Assembly (NCBI GenBank): GCA_964542855.1
Contig: CAZIWJ010000009.1
Coordinates: forward strand, 1-30,562
Origin: CAZIWJ01 sp964542855
GTDB lineage: Bacteria > Bacteroidota > Bacteroidia > Cytophagales > Cyclobacteriaceae
DNA: 30,562 nucleotides
Direction of reading: 5' to 3'
The first letter of the stretch is position 1; the number at the start of each line of letters is the position of its first letter. The translations under genes were made by a program, and so were the position numbers. Below are positions 1-7,554 of this stretch, in pieces. The notes under the pieces were generated by a model that was not told where the DNA came from, did no database searches, and saw only the letters and a program-made list of their open reading frames with translations.

Positions 1-146
1 AGGGTATATTTATCCCCGCAAAGCGGATTATAAGCTTCAACCGACTGCATCGCTTCCGGCACTTTTGCAAAATGAAAAGGCTGCTTACTATGGGGAATAA
101 TTTTTTCTTTATAAAGTTGTTTCAGTTTCTCTTTATCTACTGCCAT
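1..146 (-). CDS. sufU: SufU/IscU-type Fe-S cluster scaffold, truncated at the window edge
   Basis: Only the first 48 residues are present; the gene runs off the left end of the window. It starts MAVDKEKLKQLYKEKIIPHS and reaches the motif YNPLCGDKY, the signature around the first cluster-binding cysteine of the IscU/SufU/NifU N-terminal fold. By family knowledge, these proteins accept persulfide sulfur from a cysteine desulfurase and build or relay Fe-S clusters in the cytoplasm. The start codon lies inside the end of sufS (10-bp overlap), so the two are probably translationally coupled, with SufS as the sulfur donor. The remaining ligands lie outside the window, so the subtype (SufU or a general scaffold) is uncertain. 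A SufE-like sulfur acceptor is less likely because of the NPLCGD motif. Confidence 0.75.
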   Translation of the reverse strand, partial: MAVDKEKLKQLYKEKIIPHSKQPFHFAKVPEAMQSVEAYNPLCGDKYT

Positions 147-1369
147 AAATCAATGATTTCTCTGGTTACCTTCACCAGGCGTTCTACTTCGCTTTCATCG
201 TTATAAATACTGAACGAAGCCCTAACGGTAGCTGGTATATTAAGGGAATCTAATAAAGGTTGCGTGCAGTGCTGCCCGGCCCTGACCGCAATTTGTTCAT
301 TGTTGTAGAAACTGGCCAGGTCGTGGGGGTGAATATCGTCGACCACAAAAGAAACCACCCCACTTTTGGTTTCAGCATTTCCAACTAACTGTACCCCCGG
401 AATTTTTTCCAGTTCATTCATGCAGTAATGGGTTAGGTGGTTTACGTGATTTAATGCCCAGTTGCGGTCGATCCGGTTGAGGTAATCAATAGTTGCTCCA
501 AGCGTAATGACGCCACTTACGTTCGGTGTTCCGGCATCCAGATTGAACGGGTACGTTTGGTAATCGGTGTAGTCCAGGAAAACATCTTTCACAATTCCTC
601 CACCCAGGCTGTAAGGCTGCACATCATTATGATGGTCGGGATGCACGTATAATATTCCTACCCCGTACGGCCCGAACATTTTATGAGCAGAAAACATCAG
701 AAAATCAGGTTGCAGCACTTGCAGATCAAGGGAGTGGAGCGCTGCACTTTGAGCCGCATCAATTAGCACCGGAACCTGCTTGTTGTGCGCAAAAGGAATG
801 ATTTTATCGATCGGGTTTACTGTTCCAAGGGTGTTTGATAAATGCGTAATGGCCAGTAATTGGGTATTGGCATCCATTAGTTCAATTAACTCATCCATGA
901 TTAGCTCACCTTTCTGGTTTACCGAAGCCACCCTGAGCGATGCACCAACCTGGTTGCACAGATGCTGCCAGGGTAAAATATTGGCGTGGTGTTCCATTAA
1001 TGTAATAACTACATTATCGCCAGGTTGGATCATTGGTTTTAACCAGGAACTGGCAATCACGTTAATAGACTCGGTTGTACCTTTGGTAAATGCAATGCAA
1101 TGCCCCCCTTCTGCATTCAGGAAGTTCGACACTTTGTGGCGGCATTCTTCGTAAAGTTGGGTTGCTTCGGCCGACTGCCGATATACACCGCGGTGAATAT
1201 TTGCGTTGTTATGCACCAGGGAATGATGCAAAGTATCCATTACGGCTTGCGGCATCTGGCTGGTTGCGGCATTATCGAGGTAAGCCAGCCCCGGATAATG
1301 GTTAAAAGTTGGAAAGTCTTTCTTAATCCCGGCAACTTTTGCAGAAATTTCCTGGTGGTTGATCATCAC
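137..1369 (-). CDS. sufS: Cysteine desulfurase SufS (group II, PLP-dependent)
   Basis: This 410-residue protein has the usual length of SufS/CsdA. It removes sulfur from L-cysteine, leaving a persulfide on an active-site cysteine that feeds Fe-S assembly, and gives alanine. Visible motifs are YLDNAATSQMP near residue 30, MEHHANILPW near 125-134, the PLP-binding lysine in SAHKMFGPYG (K230), and the catalytic cysteine in RAGQHCTQPL (C368). The short RAGQHC loop is the group II (SufS) pattern, not the long flexible loop of IscS. Two tandem ATG codons (1369 and 1366) are possible starts; the choice changes one residue. The stop overlaps the next gene, a SufU-type scaffold, by 10 bp, which supports an operon. 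It is divergent from the E1/rhodanese gene with only 48 bp between start codons. No complete SufBCD genes are in view. Confidence 0.95.
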   Translation of the reverse strand: MMINHQEISAKVAGIKKDFPTFNHYPGLAYLDNAATSQMPQAVMDTLHHSLVHNNANIHRGVYRQSAEATQLYEECRHKVSNFLNAEGGHCIAFTKGTTESINVIASSWLKPMIQPGDNVVITLMEHHANILPWQHLCNQVGASLRVASVNQKGELIMDELIELMDANTQLLAITHLSNTLGTVNPIDKIIPFAHNKQVPVLIDAAQSAALHSLDLQVLQPDFLMFSAHKMFGPYGVGILYVHPDHHNDVQPYSLGGGIVKDVFLDYTDYQTYPFNLDAGTPNVSGVITLGATIDYLNRIDRNWALNHVNHLTHYCMNELEKIPGVQLVGNAETKSGVVSFVVDDIHPHDLASFYNNEQIAVRAGQHCTQPLLDSLNIPATVRASFSIYNDESEVERLVKVTREIIDLWQ

Positions 1370-1417
1370 AAAGTTTTGTAAATTACTTTATTAAACAACA
1401 AGCTATCGCATATACTA

Positions 1418-2572
1418 ATGGATAACATGTCCGAAGTCTTTTCTACCGAAGAATTACTACGATACAGTAGACACTTGAATTTACCAAATTTTAATTTATC
1501 AGGACAGAAAAAGCTGAAAGATGCAAGGGTTTTGGTCGTTGGTACCGGTGGGCTGGGAGCTCCGATGTTGCAATACCTCGCGGCTTCCGGTGTAGGTACC
1601 CTAGGGGTTGTTGATTTTGATGTTATCGATAAAAGTAACCTACAAAGGCAGGTGCTTTTTACCACAGAAGACGTTGGTAAACTAAAAACTACCGTAGCCC
1701 GGGAACGCATTCTGGCCATGAACCCTCATATTAACGTTGAGGTTCACAATACACAACTCAACGCTAAAAATGCACTTCAAATTATAGAAAATTATGATAT
1801 TGTAGCTGATGGAACCGATAATTTTCCTACCCGCTACCTGGTAAATGATGCTTGCGTGCTGAGTGGAAAACCTAATGTTTACGCTTCTATTTTCCAGTTT
1901 GAAGGGCAGGTTAGCGTGTTTAATCTTTTAAACGAAAACGGGGAAAGGGGGCCAAACTACCGCGATATTTTCCCCACCCCTCCACCACCGGGAATGGTGC
2001 CCAGTTGTGCAGAAGGGGGCGTGCTGGGAGTGCTTCCCGGGATAATTGGCAGCCTGCAGGCACTGGAGGTACTTAAATTGATATTAAAAGAAGGGGCACC
2101 CCTGAGCGGAGAGTTGTTTGTCATGGACACGTTAACCTTTACCGTGAGAAAACTGAAAATAAGAAAAGACCCTTCTAATCCTTTAAGCGGTGAAAAGCCT
2201 ACACAAACCGAACTCATTGATTACGAAGAGTTTTGCGGGTTGAAGTCTGAGGATCAGTCGGTGCCAGAAATTACCATCGAAGCATTCAGGGCATTGGAAC
2301 CTGCCAGTTATCAACTCATCGACGTTCGGGAACCTTACGAATACGAAGCAGGTAACATGAACGGTGTACTCATTCCCCTGGGCCAATTAGCTGAACAGAT
2401 AAACAGAATAGATACCTCGCGTACTGTTGTGATTCACTGTAAAAGTGGTGCAAGAAGTGCAAAAGCCGTAAAAGAGCTGGCGAAACTAAAACCCAATGCC
2501 CGAATTTACAACCTGAAAGGCGGTATCCAGGCCTGGGCTAAAGCTGTAAACAGTTCTATCGCCGTAGTTTAA
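1418..2572 (+). CDS. moeZ: MoeZ-like E1 adenylyltransferase with C-terminal rhodanese domain
   Basis: The 384 residues form a ThiF/MoeB/HesA-type adenylating domain (about 1-270) followed by a rhodanese domain (about 285-380). By family knowledge, such proteins activate the C-terminal glycine of a ubiquitin-like sulfur carrier (MoaD, ThiS) with ATP and then sulfurate it to the thiocarboxylate. Visible are the nucleotide loop GTGGLGAP (42-49), DFDVIDKSNLQRQ (67-79), DGTDNF (131-136), PSCAEGGVLG with C197, and the rhodanese loop HCKSGARS with C341. The four zinc cysteines of E. coli MoeB are replaced: the first pair reads GPNYRD (N180, D183) and the second DPSNPLSG (N254, S257). This is close to the zinc-less pattern I recall for mycobacterial MoeZ. 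A start at the second ATG (1427) is possible. Its true carrier partner, for molybdopterin or thiamine, cannot be told from this window. Confidence 0.87.
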   Translation: MDNMSEVFSTEELLRYSRHLNLPNFNLSGQKKLKDARVLVVGTGGLGAPMLQYLAASGVGTLGVVDFDVIDKSNLQRQVLFTTEDVGKLKTTVARERILAMNPHINVEVHNTQLNAKNALQIIENYDIVADGTDNFPTRYLVNDACVLSGKPNVYASIFQFEGQVSVFNLLNENGERGPNYRDIFPTPPPPGMVPSCAEGGVLGVLPGIIGSLQALEVLKLILKEGAPLSGELFVMDTLTFTVRKLKIRKDPSNPLSGEKPTQTELIDYEEFCGLKSEDQSVPEITIEAFRALEPASYQLIDVREPYEYEAGNMNGVLIPLGQLAEQINRIDTSRTVVIHCKSGARSAKAVKELAKLKPNARIYNLKGGIQAWAKAVNSSIAVV

Positions 2573-2575
2573 TAT

Positions 2576-3478
2576 TCAGGACAATAGGGCTGCCCAGGCG
2601 GTGGCTTCGTCGTTTTTTCCCAATGCCAGTTTTGCAATAGTGTGTAATTTTTCCTGACGGAGCTGGCGATCGGTGATCGTATTTATAATCATATTGATTT
2701 CTTCGTGTTCAGCAGCAATTTTACGAGCTTGTTCGTAAGGAATTTCGTTTGAGTTACCCAGCATTCCCAGTTCGTTACCTGTTAAAATATTGCTGTTCTT
2801 AATTAAGTCAGGAAGGCCATCTACACCAATTCCTTTATTGCGTAAAGGTTTCGCCACTTCTATTAAGGCATCCCGGTTAGCCCGGCAATACCAGTTGCCA
2901 CCCATTCTGCCCATGGCATCGAGCTTAAACGGATCTATTAAACCGTTTTTATCCAGAATATTCTCGTCAATATGTGCCTGCACTACCCGGCATACGATAA
3001 GATTGCCCGCTCCCCCCTCTTCTCCGGTAGCTTTTACTTCTTCTACAACGCACTCGAAAGAAGCAGGCGATTCACCCACGCGGGGAGGCTTTACCCGGTC
3101 GGAGGCAACTTCTGTAAAGCCTGCTTTTATAAACTCGTTTACGCCTTTAGCATATTCGGTGCTAGCCAGGGAAGTTTGCTGCACCATATTGTAGTTTACA
3201 ATATTTACCACCGTTTCCGGTACTTCCATTACGTTTTCCAAACTGTGCTTGATGGTATTGTCCCTCACCCGACGGGAAGCTGAGAAGATGATAATCGGAG
3301 GATTACTACCAAAAACGTTAAAAAAACTGTAGGGGCTTAGGTTAACCTGCCCTGCATTATTTATGGTACTGGCAAATGCAATTGGCCGGGGAGCAATAGC
3401 TCCCAGTAAATAGCCATGAAGATCTTTGGTAGATATGGATTCAGGACTAATCGTTCTCGTGCTGTCCGGGAAGGGCAT
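2576..3478 (-). CDS. Flavin reductase-like FMN-binding split-barrel protein
   Basis: This 300-residue protein begins with a flavin reductase-like FMN-binding split barrel (about 15-190). Supporting text includes YLLGAIAPRPIAFASTIN, NLSPYSFFNVFGSNPPI and RDNTIKHSL, all typical of this fold, plus FECVVEEV later on. The last 100 residues are an extension rich in charged residues whose role I cannot name. Family members bind FMN and either reduce free flavin for a partner oxygenase or act as flavoenzymes themselves; the substrate is unknown. It is the last gene of the tyrosine-breakdown operon, 20 bp after the MarR gene, which suggests a role in that pathway or in aromatic or quinone stress. Its stop lies 3 bp from that of the convergent E1/rhodanese gene. 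No signal peptide is seen. Confidence 0.83.
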   Translation of the reverse strand: MPFPDSTRTISPESISTKDLHGYLLGAIAPRPIAFASTINNAGQVNLSPYSFFNVFGSNPPIIIFSASRRVRDNTIKHSLENVMEVPETVVNIVNYNMVQQTSLASTEYAKGVNEFIKAGFTEVASDRVKPPRVGESPASFECVVEEVKATGEEGGAGNLIVCRVVQAHIDENILDKNGLIDPFKLDAMGRMGGNWYCRANRDALIEVAKPLRNKGIGVDGLPDLIKNSNILTGNELGMLGNSNEIPYEQARKIAAEHEEINMIINTITDRQLRQEKLHTIAKLALGKNDEATAWAALLS

Positions 3479-3498
3479 AAATCAGTGTAGAATTAAGC

Positions 3499-3999
3499 TT
3501 ATAACTTTTTTTCCAGCAGGTTTTTTTCTTGCAGTCTGCCAATAATCCGGTTTTGAATGTCGAGGTGATTATCGAAAACGATATCCAGGATTCTCTCCAG
3601 ATGGTTATAATCTTCCATACTCAGGTTTTGCCATCCGGCCATTCTTACTTCCTCAACGATGGGAAGAATATGGTTAATTTTTTCTATGCCTTGCTCAGTT
3701 AAATAAACCCTGAACCGGCGCCGGTCCTGGGTATCCAGTCTTCGCTCGGTTAAGCCTTTCTGGCACAAAAGGTCTATTATGCGGGTTACCGTCGGAGCGT
3801 CTTTAAAAGTTTCGTTAGCCAGTTCGTGCTGCCCTAACCCGTTTCGCTGCTGCAACTGATCCAGGATTACCCACTGGTCAACAGTAATCCCAAAATCAAG
3901 CGTATTGAAGAGTTTTTGTAACTCCTGCTTTATGCGTTTAATCGTACGGTCTACCTTGAACCCGTAATTTATCTCTTTTATCTCCACGTTGACAAACAA
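3499..3999 (-). CDS. MarR-family transcriptional regulator
   Basis: The 166-residue protein has a MarR winged helix-turn-helix. The sequence LGQHELANETFKDAPTVTRIIDLL (split here as LGQHELANET and FKDAPTVTRIIDLL, about 55-78) covers the HTH with its recognition helix. The wing contains ERRLDTQDRRRFRVYLTEQG (85-104), with the family's DxRxxxxxLT pattern. MarR proteins bind palindromic DNA as dimers and usually let go when a phenolic or other aromatic ligand binds. It lies third in the operon, 52 bp after hppD and 20 bp before the FMN-binding gene. A likely role is control of its own operon in response to tyrosine breakdown intermediates, which is inference. A pair of direct repeats before hmgA is a candidate operator. 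Confidence 0.9.
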   Translation of the reverse strand: MFVNVEIKEINYGFKVDRTIKRIKQELQKLFNTLDFGITVDQWVILDQLQQRNGLGQHELANETFKDAPTVTRIIDLLCQKGLTERRLDTQDRRRFRVYLTEQGIEKINHILPIVEEVRMAGWQNLSMEDYNHLERILDIVFDNHLDIQNRIIGRLQEKNLLEKKL

Positions 4000-4051
4000 T
4001 TTTCAGTATGGCAATAAACGGAAAAAGCACACTAAAGCCTCTTGTAATAGA

Positions 4052-5185
4052 TTAAAGCGTTCCCCTGAGTTCTTGTTCCCGTTCAATAGCCTCAAATAAA
4101 GCTTTAAAATTCCCTTTACCGAACGATCTGGCCCCTTTTCGCTGAATAATTTCAAAAAAAAGGGTAGGCCGGGTCATAAACGGTTTGGTAAAAATCTGGA
4201 GCAAATACCCTTCTTCGTCGCGGTCTACCAGGATACCCAGTTTTCTGAGCGAGGAAAGATCTTCATCAATTTTCCCTACCCGATCAATAAGGTCATCGTA
4301 ATAAGTGGTAGGAACGTGAAGAAAATCAATGCCCCGGCTTTGCAATTCGGTAACCGTATTTATAATATCGTCAGTTGCAATAGCTACGTGCTGAACCCCC
4401 GGCCCGCCGTAAAAATCAAGGAATTCATCGATCTGCGATTTTTTAAGACCGTTAGCCGGTTCATTAATAGGAAATTTAATCCGACCGTTTCCATTACTCA
4501 TCACCTTACTCATTAGGGCAGTGTATTTGGTTGATATATCTTTATCGTCGAAAGAAACTAACTGGGCAAACCCCATGGTTTCACCGTAGAACTTTACCCA
4601 CTCGTTCATTTTCCCGGATTCAACGTTTCCCACCATGTGGTCGATGTATTTCAGCCCGGTTGGTGTGGAACTGAATTTAGAATTCCACTCCTGATAACCC
4701 GGTAGGAAAATACCGTGATAGTTATTACGCTCTACGAAAATGTGAACGGTATCTCCGTAGGAGTGTATGCCCGACAGAATAACTTCCCCGTTATCATCCT
4801 TTTCCACTTTAGGCTCCATGAAAGGCTGAGCACCTCTTGATGTGGTTTCCCTGAAAGCGGTTCGGGCATCATCTACCCAAAGGGCCACTGTTTTTACGCC
4901 ATCGCCGTGTTGATCGATGTGTTTTCCTATTTCAGTGCCTCCTTTTAGAGGAGAAGTTAGTACAATTCGTACTTTATCCTGAATAACAACGTACGACTCA
5001 CGATTTTTCAGCCCAGTGTGCAGCCCTGCCCTGGCCAGTGGCTGAAAACCAAAAGCGTAGCAGAAAAAGTAAGCAGCCTGCTGGGCGTTACCAACGTAAA
5101 ATTCAATGTAATCAGTGCCGTTGATGGGCAAAAAGTCTTCTGCCTCAGGCACTACTTTTTTATATACAGCTTCCGTTGAGTTCAT
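4052..5185 (-). CDS. hppD: 4-hydroxyphenylpyruvate dioxygenase
   Basis: HPPD converts 4-hydroxyphenylpyruvate and O2 to homogentisate and CO2, the second step of aerobic tyrosine breakdown. The 377 residues match the family length and its two vicinal-oxygen-chelate halves. The Fe(II) ligands are readable in order: H183 in YIDHMVGNV, H266 in GPGVQHVAIAT, and E345 in LFFEIIQRKG. The C-terminal FGKGNFKALFEAIEREQ is a hallmark of this enzyme and closes the active site. The gene follows hmgA by 11 bp, so the two consecutive enzymes are almost certainly co-transcribed. The related hydroxymandelate synthase is unlikely, because the neighbour uses homogentisate. The protein is cytoplasmic, with no signal peptide. 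Confidence 0.96.
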   Translation of the reverse strand: MNSTEAVYKKVVPEAEDFLPINGTDYIEFYVGNAQQAAYFFCYAFGFQPLARAGLHTGLKNRESYVVIQDKVRIVLTSPLKGGTEIGKHIDQHGDGVKTVALWVDDARTAFRETTSRGAQPFMEPKVEKDDNGEVILSGIHSYGDTVHIFVERNNYHGIFLPGYQEWNSKFSSTPTGLKYIDHMVGNVESGKMNEWVKFYGETMGFAQLVSFDDKDISTKYTALMSKVMSNGNGRIKFPINEPANGLKKSQIDEFLDFYGGPGVQHVAIATDDIINTVTELQSRGIDFLHVPTTYYDDLIDRVGKIDEDLSSLRKLGILVDRDEEGYLLQIFTKPFMTRPTLFFEIIQRKGARSFGKGNFKALFEAIEREQELRGTL

Positions 5186-5196
5186 ATTCTTACATT

Positions 5197-6378
5197 TTAA
5201 GATTTGGCCGACTGCTTTTCATGATCCAGCCACGACAGGTAATAATTTCCTGCTTCAATAGCCGTTGCCTGTTCAGTAAGCGAAAGCGGGCGGAAGGTAT
5301 CAACCATAACCGCAAGTTCTTCGGTCCCTTTCTTCCCGATACTGCGCTCCATGGCCCCGGGGTGAGGGCCGTGCGGAATCCCCCCCGGGTGAAGAGTCAT
5401 GTAACCTCGATCAATATCATTCCGGCTCATGAAATCACCATCTACATAATAAAGAATTTCTTCTGAATCGATGTTACTATGATTATAAGGAGCAGGTATT
5501 GCTTCAGGGTGGTAGTCGTACAACCTCGGGCAGAAAGAGCAGATAACCAGCGAAGAGGTTTCGAAGGTAGTATGTACGGGCGGTGGTTGGTGAATACGTC
5601 CGGTGATTGGCTCAAAATCATGAATTGAAAATCCGTAGGGGTAATTATATCCGTCGTAGCCCACCACGTCGAAGGGATGGTGATCGTATACGACGGTGTG
5701 AAGCATATTCTGCTTCTTTATTTTAATGGGAAACTCTCCTTCTTCGTCGTGAACCTCCAACTCATCAGGCCTTTTAATGTCCCTTTCACAAAACGGGGCG
5801 TGTTCAAGTAACTGGCCAAAGTTATTCCGGTATTTCCCTGGAATGTAAATGGGATCCCGTGATTCTACGTATAGCATCCGGTTTTTATCGTTTGAAAACT
5901 CAACCTGGTAAATCATTCCCCGGGGAATAATCAGGTAATCACCTTCTTCAAAAGCCAGCTTCCCTAACAGGGTATGAAGAACCCCCGAACCCTGGTGAAT
6001 AAACAGCATTTCGTCGGAATCGGCATTTTTGTAGAAATAATCCTTTTGCGTGGCCGACGGGGCAGCTACCCCAATAATGGCATCATGATTAACAAACAGC
6101 GGGGTGCGGCTTTCCAGGTAATCCTCTGCCGGCTGAACGTGAAACCCCTTCAGCTTTCTCGGTGTGATATTTCGCTCAACAGCTAAACGGGGGGTAACGT
6201 CAACGGCTTTTCCAAATTCTTTAACGGTGGTAGGGCGTCGTAAGTGATACATTAAAGACGACATGCCGTCGAACCCAATGGTTCCGAACAGTTGCTCGTA
6301 ATAATAACCGCCATCGGGCTTTTTAAAAGTAGTATGGCGTTTATGAGGTGTTTTTCCCAGCTTATGATAAATCGGCAT
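5197..6378 (-). CDS. hmgA: Homogentisate 1,2-dioxygenase
   Basis: This enzyme opens the ring of homogentisate to maleylacetoacetate, directly after HPPD in tyrosine catabolism. I chose the ATG at 6378 (MPIYHKLGKTPHKRHTTF, 393 aa) over an upstream in-frame ATG at 6411, because MPIYHKLG begins the conserved N-terminus and the 11 extra residues look unlike it. The iron ligands match the human enzyme's spacing exactly: H300 (YNHSNIDSEE), E306 and H336 (GGIPHGPHPGA) correspond to H335, E341 and H371. The sequence FSIHDFEPITGRIHQPPPVH is also characteristic. It is the first gene of the leftward operon hmgA-hppD-marR-flavoprotein. The later enzymes, maleylacetoacetate isomerase and fumarylacetoacetase, are not in the window. 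Confidence 0.96.
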   Translation of the reverse strand: MPIYHKLGKTPHKRHTTFKKPDGGYYYEQLFGTIGFDGMSSLMYHLRRPTTVKEFGKAVDVTPRLAVERNITPRKLKGFHVQPAEDYLESRTPLFVNHDAIIGVAAPSATQKDYFYKNADSDEMLFIHQGSGVLHTLLGKLAFEEGDYLIIPRGMIYQVEFSNDKNRMLYVESRDPIYIPGKYRNNFGQLLEHAPFCERDIKRPDELEVHDEEGEFPIKIKKQNMLHTVVYDHHPFDVVGYDGYNYPYGFSIHDFEPITGRIHQPPPVHTTFETSSLVICSFCPRLYDYHPEAIPAPYNHSNIDSEEILYYVDGDFMSRNDIDRGYMTLHPGGIPHGPHPGAMERSIGKKGTEELAVMVDTFRPLSLTEQATAIEAGNYYLSWLDHEKQSAKS

Positions 6379-6949
6379 AGAACATTGTTTAAAGCGGCAC
6401 AGGTATACCAACTTGAAAATATTGCATTAACAAATATTGCTATACTTGTAATTTAGTCGAATTTTAATAAATTATCAACTACTGAGCTTAAAAAAGATAG
6501 TATTGGCAATTAATGAGGTACTTTATATCATTTTTTTAAAGAATTAATTAATAACGCCTGCTACCCAATTCCTACTCAGCCTGAAGGTTAGCTGGTTGGC
6601 CTAAACACAACGTGCAGGCAGCAAAGTACCTGGATCAGGTGTAAATTAAATTTACCGTTCATGTTTTAAGCTAAAAAAGAAAAGCATTTGAAAACGCGCT
6701 GAGAGATCATGAACAAACAGATATATTGTTTATGAAATTATCAATTAATCTATTAGCAATACAATACCCTACTGCAGTTTTACCTAAGCTGGATATCGTT
6801 CGTAGTACACCTGTTTTCCCGCAATTTGTCGTCGCCACACTGGTTAGGTCCGGTAAATCATTTTATAATTGTGACTTCCATTATTTTTTCGGGGGTAATT
6901 AATAAATAGATTCACTATTTTAATCTGAGTTTATAAAAATTAACTAGTT
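6379..6949. other. Divergent intergenic region between hmgA and ppa
   Basis: This 571-bp gap must hold the promoters of the tyrosine operon (leftward) and of ppa (rightward). It is A/T-rich apart from a G/C-richer island at about 6551-6640. That island has a 6-bp stem GCCTGC/GCAGGC (6556-6561 with 6614-6619) and a small hairpin ACCTG-GAT-CAGGT (6628-6640). A 56-codon open frame starts at 6732 and stops at 6900-6902; it resembles no family I know and is probably not a gene. I could not place a convincing Bacteroidota promoter (-7 TAnnTTTG) with confidence. No RNA gene was recognised. Confidence 0.6.
6417..6440. promoter_or_regulatory. Candidate operator: two AAATATTGC direct repeats before hmgA
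   Basis: Two exact 9-bp copies, AAATATTGC, lie at 6417-6425 and 6432-6440 with starts 15 bp apart, 39-62 bp upstream of the chosen hmgA start. Each contains the palindrome AATATT. A further 8-bp palindrome, GGTATACC, lies at 6402-6409. The position suits a promoter-proximal site for the operon's own MarR protein, but binding is only inferred and the tract is A/T-rich, so chance repeats are possible. Confidence 0.3.
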
Positions 6950-7462
6950 ATGCCTGATAAAAATGACTTAACAATCGACGTGATTATTGAAATTCCCAAA
7001 GGTAGTCGAAACAAGTACGAATATGATTACGAAAAGAAGATGTTTCGTTACGACCGAATGATTTTCTCTTCCATGCATTACCCGAGCGATTATGGTTTTA
7101 TTCCTGAAACTTTAGCGCTCGATGGCGATGCCCTTGATGCACTGGTTCTCGTTTCGGAGCCTACTTTCCCGGGCTGTTTAATTGAAATCAGACCGATAGG
7201 TATATTTAAAATGCGCGATGAAAAAGGGCCTGATGCCAAAATAGTGGGTGTTCCGGTAAGTGATCCGGTCTGGAACAAAATCCATACACTCGAAGAAATG
7301 AACCCTCACCTGAAAAGAGAAATTGAACACTTTTTCCAGGTGTACAAGGACCTGGAAAAGAAAAAAGTAGGAATTGAAGGTTGGGAAGATCGTGAAAGCG
7401 CACTAGACGCAATCAGCGAATCGCAACAGCTTTATCTTCAAAAAAACGGTAATCCTGCCTAA
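6950..7462 (+). CDS. ppa: Family I inorganic pyrophosphatase
   Basis: This soluble enzyme hydrolyses pyrophosphate to two phosphates and so pulls biosynthetic reactions forward. The 170-residue length fits bacterial family I. The N-terminal IEIPKGSRNKYEYDYEKK and HYPSDYGFIPETLALDGDALD are diagnostic, with metal-binding aspartates at D58, D60 and D63. The motif reads DGDALDALVL where many homologues have DGDPLDVLV; the proline is lost but the three aspartates are kept. GPDAKIVGV (93-101) provides a further conserved aspartate and lysine. It is a single gene, divergent from hmgA and convergent with porV, separated from the latter by a probable two-way terminator. Confidence 0.96.
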   Translation: MPDKNDLTIDVIIEIPKGSRNKYEYDYEKKMFRYDRMIFSSMHYPSDYGFIPETLALDGDALDALVLVSEPTFPGCLIEIRPIGIFKMRDEKGPDAKIVGVPVSDPVWNKIHTLEEMNPHLKREIEHFFQVYKDLEKKKVGIEGWEDRESALDAISESQQLYLQKNGNPA

Positions 7463-7483
7463 ACCAGTTTAATTACTGAATAA

Positions 7484-7549
7484 AAAACTACCATTTTCTT
7501 GTGTCGCTAATCTTTAAAAAAGGTTATCCGGCCAAAAAATGGTGGTTTT
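7484..7549. terminator. Probable bidirectional terminator between ppa and porV
   Basis: The arms AAAACTACCATTTT (7484-7497) and AAAATGGTGGTTTT (7536-7549) pair over 14 bp with one G-U wobble, around a 38-nt loop. A/T runs flank the G/C core on both sides, so the stem followed by T-rich sequence can work for either strand. It lies exactly between the stops of two convergent genes. The long loop makes it less than ideal. Confidence 0.5.
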
Positions 7550-7554
7550 CTTAA

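Noticed and set aside
6628..6710. Motifs resembling a TPP riboswitch (ACCTGATC-like on the minus strand, CTGAG on both strands)
   Set aside because: The CTGAG and ACCTGATC elements are in the wrong order on either strand and the surrounding helices are missing; no thiamine gene follows.
6732..6902. A 56-codon open frame in the hmgA-ppa gap
   Set aside because: No family resemblance, A/T-rich composition like the non-coding flanks, and a length easily reached by chance.
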